Shown here piece after piece: positions 1-8,642 of a DNA stretch of 64,000 nucleotides. The stretch's first letter is position 1, and each line of letters opens with the position of its first letter. Source of the stretch: Phocaeicola faecalis (GTDB lineage Bacteria; Bacteroidota; Bacteroidia; Bacteroidales; Bacteroidaceae); assembly GCF_021730445.1 (NCBI RefSeq), contig NZ_JADNRM010000015.1, positions 47,338 to 111,337 of the forward strand, written 5' to 3'. Position numbers and translations under genes: made by a program. Under the pieces are notes generated by a model that was given only the letters and a program-made list of their open reading frames with translations, was not told the origin of the DNA and ran no database searches.

Positions 1-523
1 TTTGTTCGCGACTTACTGTTTGATTCATGTTCTGTGCCAACAACTTCAGCAGTTTATATTCAAACTCAGTCAGCCTTCTCACAGGCTCATCGCCTTTGAA
101 CAACATACTGTCTCCGGCTCTCAGATTAAACATTCCGATGGATAGTCCTTTCGGATGGAAATATGGCGTGTGCCTGCGTATGTAAGCCACCAACTCCTCC
201 ATTTCGAAAGGCTTTCGCAGATAAGCGATGCCACCTGCATCCAGCGCCCTTGCCACTTCCGAACCGGCTATGTGTGAAGAGACAAACAGAATCGGTGTAT
301 CGGGAGCCGTCAGTTTGAGTTCCGCAACGGCATCTATTCCATTCTTTTCTCCTATCTCTACATCCAGCACCATAATGTCCGGCTGCATTTCCTGAACCAC
401 ACCCTGAATTCCTACCAGCGTAGTGCAATACTCTGCAGCATAGCCCGATGCCCTCAATGCCAAGATTACCACTTGTCCCAATGCGATGTCATCGTCTACA
501 AACAGAACTTTTGTCTTTTCCAT
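1..523 (-). CDS. OmpR-family response regulator (C-terminus cut by window edge)
   Basis: This is the output half of a two-component system. Reading leftward from ATG at 523, the product begins MEKTKVLFVDDDIALGQ and continues for about 174 codons before the window ends. The receiver domain shows the acidic pocket (D10-D12), the phospho-acceptor D54 in the context MVLDVEIGEKNG, and the conserved Lys-Pro in YLRKPF. The last visible residues (RRLTEFEYKLLKLLAQN) are the start of an OmpR-type winged-helix DNA-binding domain. It lies 19 bases downstream of the histidine kinase gene and is surely co-transcribed with it. The start gives the usual short N-terminus for the family. Its targets cannot be read from the sequence, but the divergent RiPP operon is the nearest candidate. 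Confidence 0.93.
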   Translation of the reverse strand, partial: MEKTKVLFVDDDIALGQVVILALRASGYAAEYCTTLVGIQGVVQEMQPDIMVLDVEIGEKNGIDAVAELKLTAPDTPILFVSSHIAGSEVARALDAGGIAYLRKPFEMEELVAYIRRHTPYFHPKGLSIGMFNLRAGDSMLFKGDEPVRRLTEFEYKLLKLLAQNMNQTVSREQ

Positions 524-542
524 CCGTCTTTTCTCCTTTCAA

Positions 543-1922
543 TCAACGATATGGAATAATGAATGTAAAAGTGCTTCCTTCACCTTCGGCACTCTTCATC
601 ATTATTTCCCCTCCATGTTCATTTATAATATATTTGGATTGTGCCAAGCCTATGCCGTAACCCTTCTGCTGTTGCTCTTCGCTTCGGGGAACCCGATAGA
701 ACTGGGTGAACAATTTCTTCTGATGGGTGGCGGCGATGCCCCAACCATTGTCTTTGACAGACACACGCAACCGCTCATCCACAATAGAAAGAGAGACCTC
801 TATTCTCACTCCTGCATCCGAATATTTCAAGGCATTCTCCATCAGGTTACGAAGCACGTTCTCTATATACATGCCATCGGCCATTACCTGCAAACCCGAA
901 GGAAGTTCATTGATGATGCAGATGGTATGAGGCTTGTCCGGATAGAGGCAGGACAACTCCTTCTTCACTCCCGCTGCTATTTCCGGAACATCAATCAGAC
1001 TTTTATTCAATACCACCTGATGACGATTCATGCGTGCGGTCATTAACAAAGCCTCTATGTTGGAAATCAGACGCTTCACACCCGCTTTACTCGTTTCAAG
1101 CATCTCCTTGGTCTCCTCATCGGATACCACTAATTTCAACCACCCCATCATCGTAATGACACTGTTCAATGGAGACTTCAAATCATGAATAGTGCCATTT
1201 ATAGTCATTTCCCTCTTGCGGAGCAAGGCTTCCTTCCGACGAATGGCAGTCAGCTGGAAAAACAGACAAAGTAATACCAGCAGCATCATGCAGGCAGAAA
1301 GAGCCAGCGTCCAAAGCTGATGCCGCAGAAAATGAGACATAGGAATATCTGCCTTTACCTGAAGATATTGCAAGCCTTTTGTGCCAATAGGCATGAACTT
1401 AGATACATAATCAGGCGTATGGCTTTCCAAGTCTCCAACAGAAGAAATCATTACGGTGTCTTTATCATAAAGAAGAAATTGATGAGGATGATGGATAATG
1501 CTATCTGATAAATGCCAAAGGCTGTCCAAAGTATGCATATTCAGGGGGAAACCTGCTGCTAATAAATAATCTTGCGCCAATTGAGATACAATCTCTCCGG
1601 TTGTAGTACCTATCCCCATCTTTCTAGCTGCCGGCAAATTAAATGTATCTTTATTAGTCGGTAATTTACGAATACTGTCTAACTCTTGCGGAGTCATGTC
1701 CGACAATAATTTCACTTTAAGCACAGGTTTCGTTTGTATCGGCCGTCCCGACCGTAAATCACTTCGAATCCACTTTTCATCTTCTATTATTCTTTTTGTA
1801 ACCTCACTTATATTAATTATATCTTCAGCCACATCTTGATTATATAAACTAAATATATAACTAATTTGCAGACAGACTGTTGCAGCCATAGCAATAAAGG
1901 TGATATAATAATATTTCTTCAT
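543..1922 (-). CDS. Membrane sensor histidine kinase
   Basis: An inner-membrane histidine kinase of 459 residues. Two membrane helices (about residues 5-25 and 203-224) bracket a ~175-residue periplasmic sensor region of no recognised type. The HisKA helix carries the phospho-acceptor His246 in GTIHDLKSPLNS. The ATPase domain shows the N-box (NLMENALKY, near 360), the G1 box (DNGWG, near 391) and the G2 box (KGYGIGLA, near 420). An open frame extends upstream to a TTG at 1946, but that TTG lies inside a good -7 promoter element (TATCTTTG), so I place the start at the ATG at 1922. The partner response regulator follows 19 bases downstream. The gene is divergent from the RiPP operon that starts at 2050, which makes sensing linked to that peptide an attractive inference. 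Confidence 0.93.
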   Translation of the reverse strand: MKKYYYITFIAMAATVCLQISYIFSLYNQDVAEDIINISEVTKRIIEDEKWIRSDLRSGRPIQTKPVLKVKLLSDMTPQELDSIRKLPTNKDTFNLPAARKMGIGTTTGEIVSQLAQDYLLAAGFPLNMHTLDSLWHLSDSIIHHPHQFLLYDKDTVMISSVGDLESHTPDYVSKFMPIGTKGLQYLQVKADIPMSHFLRHQLWTLALSACMMLLVLLCLFFQLTAIRRKEALLRKREMTINGTIHDLKSPLNSVITMMGWLKLVVSDEETKEMLETSKAGVKRLISNIEALLMTARMNRHQVVLNKSLIDVPEIAAGVKKELSCLYPDKPHTICIINELPSGLQVMADGMYIENVLRNLMENALKYSDAGVRIEVSLSIVDERLRVSVKDNGWGIAATHQKKLFTQFYRVPRSEEQQQKGYGIGLAQSKYIINEHGGEIMMKSAEGEGSTFTFIIPYR

Positions 1923-1943
1923 TTTATAATCAGTTCTACGCGA

Positions 1944-1951
1944 CAAAGATA
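1944..1951 (-). promoter_or_regulatory. -7 promoter element for the two-component operon
   Basis: The minus strand reads TATCTTTG, a full match to the Bacteroidetes -7 consensus TAnnTTTG. Transcription would begin near 1940, giving an untranslated leader of under 20 bases before the kinase ATG at 1922. No clear -33 TTTG is seen. Confidence 0.5.
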
Positions 1952-2019
1952 ATTGTTTCTGATCAAAAAGATTATAAAATGATTATGTTTTTATTATAAA
2001 CGCTCTTTTTAAAACGACT

Positions 2020-2027
2020 TACCTTTG
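2020..2027 (+). promoter_or_regulatory. -7 promoter element for the RiPP operon
   Basis: TACCTTTG matches TAnnTTTG exactly and ends 22 bases before the ATG of the first precursor gene. Together with the divergent TATCTTTG at 1944-1951 it leaves only about 70 bases of shared control region, which is AT-rich and could hold the operator for the neighbouring response regulator. Confidence 0.55.
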
Positions 2028-2049
2028 CGAAGTATAAAAAAAAACACTA

Positions 2050-2208
2050 ATGGAAACAATAAACTTAGAAAAACTTACGACAGAAGCGATAGAGTTAATA
2101 AAGGGCGGTGGATGGGTCTTTCAAGAAAACCAATGGATATGGATTGAAGATGATCCCCCTACGGATGACAATGATTGGAGTTATAATATCCAATCTAAAA
2201 TAAAATGA
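2050..2208 (+). CDS. Candidate RiPP precursor peptide 1 (double-glycine leader, Trp-rich acidic core)
   Basis: A 52-residue open frame starting 22 bases after a consensus promoter. The leader METINLEKLTTEAIELIKGG ends in Gly-Gly. Counting back from cleavage after G20, positions -4 (I17), -7 (I14) and -12 (L9) are all hydrophobic, which is the recognition pattern of C39 peptidase substrates. The predicted core of about 32 residues has four Trp, one Phe and one Tyr, is rich in Asp/Glu, and contains no Cys, so disulfides or thioethers from Cys are excluded. An aromatic crosslink by the downstream radical SAM enzyme is possible but is inference. It lies 106 bases upstream of precursor 2 and has the same leader logic. 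It could instead be a non-modified bacteriocin or signalling peptide. Confidence 0.75.
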   Translation: METINLEKLTTEAIELIKGGGWVFQENQWIWIEDDPPTDDNDWSYNIQSKIK

Positions 2209-2314
2209 CTATTTATTACCGGTAAATTAAATAAGTACAGAACCTAATCTGTATAATCAATAGGAGCAGATGCCGAAAAGCTTATAGAGTAGGTTCATAC
2301 CAAAAACGTATAAG

Positions 2315-2536
2315 ATGAAATCTATTACGACACTGGAAAACATCCCTGATTCATTGGATATCCAAGAAATGATGGATGTAAAAGGAGGCGCAGAAGCAAG
2401 AGCTATCTGTATCTTTGCTGCAGCAGTTAAATGCACTGTATCAGGTTCTGGTACCTGCACCGTATCAGGTTCTGGTACGGTTGTTGCACCGAAACCAAAT
2501 CCAAATCCAACTACACCTACAGAACCCGGACATTAA
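2315..2536 (+). CDS. Candidate RiPP precursor peptide 2 (double-glycine leader, tandem CTVSGSGT core)
   Basis: A 73-residue peptide. The leader MKSITTLENIPDSLDIQEMM runs to Gly24-Gly25. Positions -4 (V22), -7 (M19) and -12 (L14) are hydrophobic, fitting cleavage by the C39 domain of the exporter in this operon. The predicted core (48 residues) has Cys32, Cys40 and Cys48, an exact tandem octapeptide CTVSGSGT (40-47 and 48-55), and a Pro/Asn-rich tail from about residue 59. It sits just upstream of the maturase. The layout matches the known GG-Bacteroidales class of radical SAM-linked natural product precursors; membership is inferred from architecture, not from a database match. Confidence 0.82.
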   Translation: MKSITTLENIPDSLDIQEMMDVKGGAEARAICIFAAAVKCTVSGSGTCTVSGSGTVVAPKPNPNPTTPTEPGH

Positions 2537-2556
2537 AAGTCTAACAATGTAGAAGA

Positions 2557-2602
2557 AAGATGTCACAATATATTTGAGACACAAGTATATTTGTGGCATC
2601 TT
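2557..2602 (+). terminator. Stem-loop between precursor 2 and maturase (attenuator)
   Basis: AAGATGTCACAA at 2557-2568 pairs with TTGTGGCATCTT at 2591-2602, 11 Watson-Crick pairs plus one G-U, with a 22-base loop. No strong T-run follows, so it is better read as a partial terminator or RNA-processing/stability hairpin. Such a structure would let precursor mRNA exceed enzyme mRNA. Confidence 0.55.
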
Positions 2603-2627
2603 CATTCACTCTATTTAAACACAAAAT

Positions 2628-4130
2628 ATGATAGATATCAATAATATATATATTTTAAACCCTGACTATCATTTTAAAAATGATATTGACAGAATTGTTA
2701 TGTATTCCAACAAGCAAGTAAAATACAATGCTTCCATTGAATGGATAGGATACATACATCCGTTTCAGGCCATGATATTATCTCTCTTCACCGATAATAA
2801 AACGTTAGCAGAACATATAGATGAAATAGCAAAACATTTTCATTTATCTCCTAATGCGGTGTATGATATGATTCTTCCATATATAAACAACTCCGGATAT
2901 TGCTTTACAGTTACAGATTCCAATAAAGTTATTTTCCCTGAAAATACACTCATACCTCTTTCCCAAATAGAAGCAGAAGATATGCATTATGATTTTAGCA
3001 TAAGCGACCTTCAATGCAGCAATGTAGACCTGACACCGGATAGAATGCATCGCTCCCCACAATCTCTACTATTTATGCTTACCAACAAATGCGTTACAAA
3101 CTGTAAATATTGCTACGCAGACAAGAAAACTAAATGCATAGAACTGGATACCGAAAAGATATTAGCTCTTATCGAAGAAGCCAAACAACTTAAAATGTCA
3201 TATATAGATATCATAGGCGGAGAAGTATTTTGTAAAAAAGACTGGGAGATTATCCTTCACAAATTAGTGGCTTCAGACTTAACTCCTAGCTATATATCAA
3301 CTAAGGTTCCTATTAATGCCAGTATTGCCGAAAAGTTATATAAAACAGGGTACAATAATGTCATACAGATTTCTCTGGACATCTTAGACGAAAATAAACT
3401 TATTGACCTGATCGAATGCAAGAAAGGCTATCTTAAAAGCATTAAAGATGGAATTGACATTCTACAAGAATACGGCTTCAAGATTCAGATAGATACCATT
3501 TTAACCAAACACAATTCAAATAAAAGCGATATAATAGAATTATACAACTATATCAAACAAATTAAAAATCTTGTTTATTGGGAAATCAGAGTGCCCGAAT
3601 TATCAATCTATACTCCACAAACATTTTCAGAAATACAAGCCACTAAAAAAGATTTAACTGAAATTTGCTCCTTCATTAAATCGGAGCTAATACCTGATAA
3701 AGGATGTACTATCTATGTAAGCGATGAAGCCATAGAAGAAATTTATAAAAAAGGAAAGCCCAACGACCAATGCTTTAAAGGAGGGTCATGCGGAATTCTA
3801 GAAAATCGATTATTCGTATTGCCCGACGGGAAAGTAACACTTTGCGAACAACTATATTGGCATCCTCAATTCATTTTAGGAGACTTAAAAGAACAGACAT
3901 TAGCAGAAATTTGGCAATCGCCGAGAGCTAAAGCCTTATTTGAAATGGGACAAACTCAGTTTCGGGAAAATAGTGCCTGCACGAAATGTCACATTTTTGA
4001 GTTTTGCAGAAAGAACCACAGACGATGCCTAGTAAAAGTTATAAAAGCGTATGGAGAAGAGAATTGGGATTATCCTGACCCTCGCTGCCAATATGCTCCA
4101 ACTATTCAAACAAACCTAATTTATAAATAA
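2628..4130 (+). CDS. Radical SAM/SPASM peptide maturase
   Basis: A 500-residue enzyme expected to modify the precursor peptides by radical chemistry in the cytoplasm. The N-terminal ~110 residues include a helical part (about 40-95, WIGYIHPFQAMILSLF onward) resembling a PqqD-like leader-binding (RRE) domain. The radical SAM motif CxxxCxxC is Cys155, Cys159, Cys162 in TNKCVTNCKYCYADK, binding the [4Fe-4S] cluster that cleaves SAM. The C-terminal third is a SPASM domain: FVLPDGKVTLCEQ, then GDLKEQTLAEIWQSPRAK, then a Cys-rich end (ACTKCHIFEFCRK and two later Cys) for auxiliary clusters. It follows the precursor genes and lies 3 bases before the outer-membrane barrel gene. The architecture fits GG-Bacteroidales radical SAM maturases. 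The crosslink it makes is not predictable from sequence. Confidence 0.9.
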   Translation: MIDINNIYILNPDYHFKNDIDRIVMYSNKQVKYNASIEWIGYIHPFQAMILSLFTDNKTLAEHIDEIAKHFHLSPNAVYDMILPYINNSGYCFTVTDSNKVIFPENTLIPLSQIEAEDMHYDFSISDLQCSNVDLTPDRMHRSPQSLLFMLTNKCVTNCKYCYADKKTKCIELDTEKILALIEEAKQLKMSYIDIIGGEVFCKKDWEIILHKLVASDLTPSYISTKVPINASIAEKLYKTGYNNVIQISLDILDENKLIDLIECKKGYLKSIKDGIDILQEYGFKIQIDTILTKHNSNKSDIIELYNYIKQIKNLVYWEIRVPELSIYTPQTFSEIQATKKDLTEICSFIKSELIPDKGCTIYVSDEAIEEIYKKGKPNDQCFKGGSCGILENRLFVLPDGKVTLCEQLYWHPQFILGDLKEQTLAEIWQSPRAKALFEMGQTQFRENSACTKCHIFEFCRKNHRRCLVKVIKAYGEENWDYPDPRCQYAPTIQTNLIYK

Positions 4131-4133
4131 ACA

Positions 4134-6425
4134 ATGAGACATTTATACATCCTCCTAGCATTGGTATATGTCACACATAGCCATGCACAAACAAGTAATA
4201 TTGTCGGACAGGTAATAGACAAAGACAGTGTTGCCATAGAAGGTGTTGCCATCATTCTGCAAAAGCAGGACTCAACCTTTATAGCCGGAACCATAACGGA
4301 CAAGGAAGGGCGGTTCACTCTTCCGATGACGGAAAAGCCCTATCGGTTGATGTTCCAACATCTGGCATACGAAACTATGTGTTTGAACTCATCTAAAGAA
4401 CAAATAGGAAATATAATTTTAAAGGAATCAGACAGTAAACTGGATGAAGTAATCGTAAAAGCAGAACGGCCGGTTATTCGGATGATTAACAATAGATTAA
4501 CCTACGATTTGCAGTCAGTAAAACAAAATAAAATAATCGCTAATGCTCACGAACTACTGAAAGAATTGCCCAGTATCAGCAGCACAGATGGAAACAGCCT
4601 CAACCTAGCAGGAGCGAACGGCACTACCATATTAATATCCGGCAAAGTCTCCAGCCTGAGTACCGAACAAATCATTGAATATTTAAAAACATTGCCGGCC
4701 GAAAAAGTGGAGAAAGTGGAAGTTATCTACAATGCTCCTCCACAACTACACATTAAAGGTGCCGTTATCAATGTGGTACTGAAAAAAGAAAATAGATACA
4801 CCATGAATGGACAGGTACAGGCTACATGGACCAACCAGCATGAAAATTCTTTCAGCGGTGTGGGAAGTTTGTTTCTGACTAGCCCCAAATGGTCATTCGA
4901 CTTAATGTATTCAATTGCTGACAACAAACAAATAAGTAAAAGCACAACTACAGCAAAACATACCTTGGGAAACGATATCTATGACATTGACTCGGAAAGT
5001 CGTACCAAATCAACTAGCAACAAACATAACGTATACACAAACATAGCGTATAACTTAGATGATACCCACTCACTGGAACTGTCATACAACGGACTATATG
5101 CCCCCCGGAACAAATCAGATGCATATAGCGTGAACAACCTATTTTCGGATGCAAACTCCCTAAACAAAGGAAAAAACTACTTACACAATGCCAGCCTGTA
5201 CTACAAACATAAATGGGGAAACATTTCTGTAGAGTACACTAACTATACAGACGACAACACGCAAAACATGAAGTATATAAAAGACCACCACTCCATAGAT
5301 GCATTCACCTATCAGCGAAAACAGAATATAGACCGCGTGAAAGCGTATGCCGACATGAGCCATAACTTGAAGAACAATTGGATATTAAACTATGGAGCCA
5401 GCTATAACTATGTAAAGAACAACAACAAACAAAGCAATGTAGACAAACAGCACGACAATGAAGGCAGTTTTACAAATGCCTTCGCTACAGAAGAACATAC
5501 AGGAAATATTTATGCCGGTACCCAAAAATCTTTCTATGAAGGAAAACTGTCGATAGATTGTTCACTCATCGGTGAATTATACAAAATAAACAGTTACAGA
5601 AAAAATGCCTTGTTGCCTAATATAACAGTTACTTTTATTCCGGAAAACAATCACATCTTCCAGTTGGCATACAATTCCATCAGGAGCTATCCGAGTTATT
5701 GGCAAAGACAGAATTACACTTCCTATAATGATGAATATAGCATCTCTATGGGCAACCCTCTACTAAAACCGGCACGAACCGGCAATGCCAATTTGACCTA
5801 TGTATTGAAGAATAAATACACTTTTCAAGTCTCCTACTATAAGGTGGAAGATTTTTTCATAGACCAAAGCTATCAATCGCCGGAGAAACTGCAATTACTG
5901 CATAAAACTTTCAATATAGACTACACGTCGTTGCTGAACTTTACAGCAGCCATTCCTATCAATTTCGGGAATATTGTCAGCTCAAACCTGATTGCTAACA
6001 TATACAACGAACGTTATAAAAGCAACGAATGGTTTCAACTTGCATACAACAGAAATAAATGGACCGGATCGTTAATGGCTTACAACACTATCTTCATATC
6101 AAAAAAGCCCAATATAACCATGAATCTTATGGCTTTCTACAGAACTCCCAGCATACAGGGAATCTGGGATTTGGAAGATAACTGGTGCATCAACACCGGT
6201 TTGAGATATACTTTTGCAAAAGATAAAGCAATAGTCAGCCTACAATGCAATGACATTTTTGAATCCTTGTATCCCAAAGTAAAGGTAAGATTTGACAAAC
6301 AGTATCAAAACCTCAACCAAAATTTCTATCAACGCAATATCACATTGAGTTTTACCTACAAATTCAACGGATTCCAAGATAGAACTCCTAAAGAAGTGGA
6401 TACTTCAAGATATGGAGTAAATTAA
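4134..6425 (+). CDS. Outer membrane beta-barrel protein, TonB-receptor-like, in RiPP operon
   Basis: A 763-residue outer membrane protein. A signal peptide (about 1-19, ending HSHAQ) is followed by a carboxypeptidase-regulatory-like beta-sandwich (about 22-105, starting IVGQVIDKDSVAIEGVAI), a plug-like region (about 110-215, with ANAHELLKELPSI and KVEKVEVIYNAPPQ), then an aromatic-rich barrel of the OMP_b-brl_3 kind. It is shorter than SusC-type receptors and no SusD partner is present. It begins 3 bases after the maturase and ends 9 bases before the exporter, so it belongs to the same operon. No TolC homologue is encoded nearby. A role in moving the peptide across the outer membrane, in uptake, or in self-recognition is inference. 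Confidence 0.85.
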   Translation: MRHLYILLALVYVTHSHAQTSNIVGQVIDKDSVAIEGVAIILQKQDSTFIAGTITDKEGRFTLPMTEKPYRLMFQHLAYETMCLNSSKEQIGNIILKESDSKLDEVIVKAERPVIRMINNRLTYDLQSVKQNKIIANAHELLKELPSISSTDGNSLNLAGANGTTILISGKVSSLSTEQIIEYLKTLPAEKVEKVEVIYNAPPQLHIKGAVINVVLKKENRYTMNGQVQATWTNQHENSFSGVGSLFLTSPKWSFDLMYSIADNKQISKSTTTAKHTLGNDIYDIDSESRTKSTSNKHNVYTNIAYNLDDTHSLELSYNGLYAPRNKSDAYSVNNLFSDANSLNKGKNYLHNASLYYKHKWGNISVEYTNYTDDNTQNMKYIKDHHSIDAFTYQRKQNIDRVKAYADMSHNLKNNWILNYGASYNYVKNNNKQSNVDKQHDNEGSFTNAFATEEHTGNIYAGTQKSFYEGKLSIDCSLIGELYKINSYRKNALLPNITVTFIPENNHIFQLAYNSIRSYPSYWQRQNYTSYNDEYSISMGNPLLKPARTGNANLTYVLKNKYTFQVSYYKVEDFFIDQSYQSPEKLQLLHKTFNIDYTSLLNFTAAIPINFGNIVSSNLIANIYNERYKSNEWFQLAYNRNKWTGSLMAYNTIFISKKPNITMNLMAFYRTPSIQGIWDLEDNWCINTGLRYTFAKDKAIVSLQCNDIFESLYPKVKVRFDKQYQNLNQNFYQRNITLSFTYKFNGFQDRTPKEVDTSRYGVN

Positions 6426-6434
6426 CGTACCATC

Positions 6435-8627
6435 ATGAGCAAATTCCACGTTTACCACCAGCACGATTCCATGCAGTGCGGCATTGCCTGCCTGCAAATG
6501 ATATGCAAATACCATGGGAAAGAGTATTCACAAGATACTCTTTCCCACTACTGCTTTGCTACCAACGAAGGCGTGTCACTACTGGGCATCAGCGATGCGG
6601 CAACCCGCCTGGGGCTGCACACCACGTGCGGACGAGTAACAATAGAACAACTGCACGAAGCTCCATTACCCTGCATCCTGCATTGGAATCAAAACCATTT
6701 CGTAGTTCTCTATCAAATAAAGAAAGGTAAAACATTCTATATTGCCGACCCCGGAAAGGGACTTGTAACCTATGACGATAGGGAATTTAAGGAACATTGG
6801 CTTAGCACCCGGTCTAATGGAGAAGAAAAAGGAATAGTCATGTTTTTACAGCCTACTCCTGCCTTTTATGAACAGCAGGAAGAAACAACAAAAGACAAAC
6901 GCTCTTTCCGTTTTCTGCTGGGTTACCTCAGACAGCACCGCCGCTACTTCGGACAAATCATACTAGGAGCGTTGGTGGGGTGTCTGCTGCAGCTCATCTT
7001 TCCATTCCTCACGCAAGCGATTGTAGATGTAGGTATCGTCCATCAAAATCTGAACTTTATCTATCTTATCTTACTGGGGCAACTGATACTGACCATCAGC
7101 CGTGCTTCGGTCGACTTTATCCGCCGATGGATTTTGCTGCATATCAGTATGCGAATCAATATTTCGTTGGTTTCCGACTTTTTCATCAAATTGCTCAAAC
7201 TCCCTATGTCGTTCTTCGACACCAAACTGATGGGTGACCTGATGCAACGCATGAACGACCACAACAGGATAGAGAAGTTTCTCACCACCCAAATGCTGAA
7301 CGTCACGTTCTCACTGCTCAGTTTCGTGGTGTTCGGCTGTGTATTATTCAGCTATAATCTGGCCATTTTCTGCATCTTTCTGCTTGCAAGCGTTCTTTAT
7401 GCTTTATGGATTGCCTTGTTTCTGAAAAAAAGAAAGATTCTGGATTATGAATTATTCGAAAAACAGGCAGAAAACAGCAACAAGACCTACCAATTCATCA
7501 CTGCCATGCAAGAGATTAAGCTACAAGACTGCGAGCAACGCCGGCGATGGGAATGGGAAGATGTGCAAGCGGATTTGTTCGGCGTACAAATGAAAAGCTT
7601 GAAGTTGCAACAAACACAGGAGGCCGGAAGCATATTCATCAACGAAGTGAAAAATATAGTGATAACCGTGGTTGCCGCCACCGCCGTCATCCACGGACAA
7701 ATGACACTGGGTATGATGCTGGCTGTGCAATACATCATCGGACAACTGAACAGTCCGGTGGAACAATTGATGAGCTTCCTTTATTCATTGCAAGATGTGA
7801 AAATCAGTCTGGAACGCATCAATGAAATTCATGAAATGAAGAATGAAGAGAATGAAAACAGGCTATTGACCGAAATACCGGGTATCTCCAATGACCTTTC
7901 TTTTGAGCATGTCGGCTTCAAATATGACCCGCACAGCCCGAAGATGACCATAGAAGATGTAAGCCTCACCATCCCCGAAACGAAAGTGACCGCCATAGTG
8001 GGTGCTTCGGGCAGTGGAAAAACCACCTTGCTGAAACTGTTGCTGGGGTATTATCCTGTAATGAACGGAGAAATAAAGATAGGAGAAGCCAACCTGAACA
8101 GCTTCAACCTGAAATGGTGGCGCAGGCAGTGCGGGGTAGTAATGCAAGACGGAGTGATATTCTCTGAATCCATTGCCCGAAACATCGCCGTGGATGACGG
8201 AGACATAGATGGAGAAAGACTGCTGCGTGCTGTAGAAATAGCCAATATAAAAGAATTCATCATGAGTCTGCCCATGCGGTTCAGTACCATGATAGGCAGA
8301 GACGGAATAGGATTGAGCCAAGGACAGAAACAACGTATACTGATAGCCCGTGCGGTTTACAAAGACCCGTTATATATCTTCCTGGATGAAGCCACTAATG
8401 CCTTGGATGCCAAAAACGAACGAGCTATAGTCGAGAATCTGGATCAGTTCTATAAAGGAAGGACAGTCGTAGTGGTAGCCCACCGGCTCAGCACCGTAAA
8501 AAATGCCCACCAAATTATAGTGTTGGATAAAGGACGTATAGTGGAGACCGGTAACCATGCTTCACTGATAGAGAAAAAGGGGGCCTATTATAATCTTGTA
8601 AAAAACCAATTAGAACTGGGAAATTAG
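6435..8627 (+). CDS. C39-peptidase-containing ABC exporter (PCAT)
   Basis: A 730-residue inner-membrane exporter that cleaves double-glycine leaders and exports the peptide. The N-terminal C39 protease has the full triad: Cys15 in SMQCGIACLQM, His88 in NQNHFVVLY and Asp105 in IADPGKG. A six-helix ABC transmembrane domain follows (about 165-440). The nucleotide-binding domain has Walker A GASGSGKTT (near 522-530), the signature LSQGQKQR (near 626) and Walker B IFLDEAT with the D-loop ALDA. Length and order are standard for the family. It is the natural processing enzyme for both upstream precursors, whose leaders carry the -4, -7, -12 hydrophobic pattern. The accessory protein gene follows after 15 bases. 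Confidence 0.95.
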   Translation: MSKFHVYHQHDSMQCGIACLQMICKYHGKEYSQDTLSHYCFATNEGVSLLGISDAATRLGLHTTCGRVTIEQLHEAPLPCILHWNQNHFVVLYQIKKGKTFYIADPGKGLVTYDDREFKEHWLSTRSNGEEKGIVMFLQPTPAFYEQQEETTKDKRSFRFLLGYLRQHRRYFGQIILGALVGCLLQLIFPFLTQAIVDVGIVHQNLNFIYLILLGQLILTISRASVDFIRRWILLHISMRINISLVSDFFIKLLKLPMSFFDTKLMGDLMQRMNDHNRIEKFLTTQMLNVTFSLLSFVVFGCVLFSYNLAIFCIFLLASVLYALWIALFLKKRKILDYELFEKQAENSNKTYQFITAMQEIKLQDCEQRRRWEWEDVQADLFGVQMKSLKLQQTQEAGSIFINEVKNIVITVVAATAVIHGQMTLGMMLAVQYIIGQLNSPVEQLMSFLYSLQDVKISLERINEIHEMKNEENENRLLTEIPGISNDLSFEHVGFKYDPHSPKMTIEDVSLTIPETKVTAIVGASGSGKTTLLKLLLGYYPVMNGEIKIGEANLNSFNLKWWRRQCGVVMQDGVIFSESIARNIAVDDGDIDGERLLRAVEIANIKEFIMSLPMRFSTMIGRDGIGLSQGQKQRILIARAVYKDPLYIFLDEATNALDAKNERAIVENLDQFYKGRTVVVVAHRLSTVKNAHQIIVLDKGRIVETGNHASLIEKKGAYYNLVKNQLELGN

Positions 8628-8642
8628 AAAAAAGAAAAAATT

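Noticed and set aside
543..1946. TTG start of the histidine kinase at 1946
   Set aside because: This codon lies inside the TATCTTTG promoter element; transcription would begin downstream of it.
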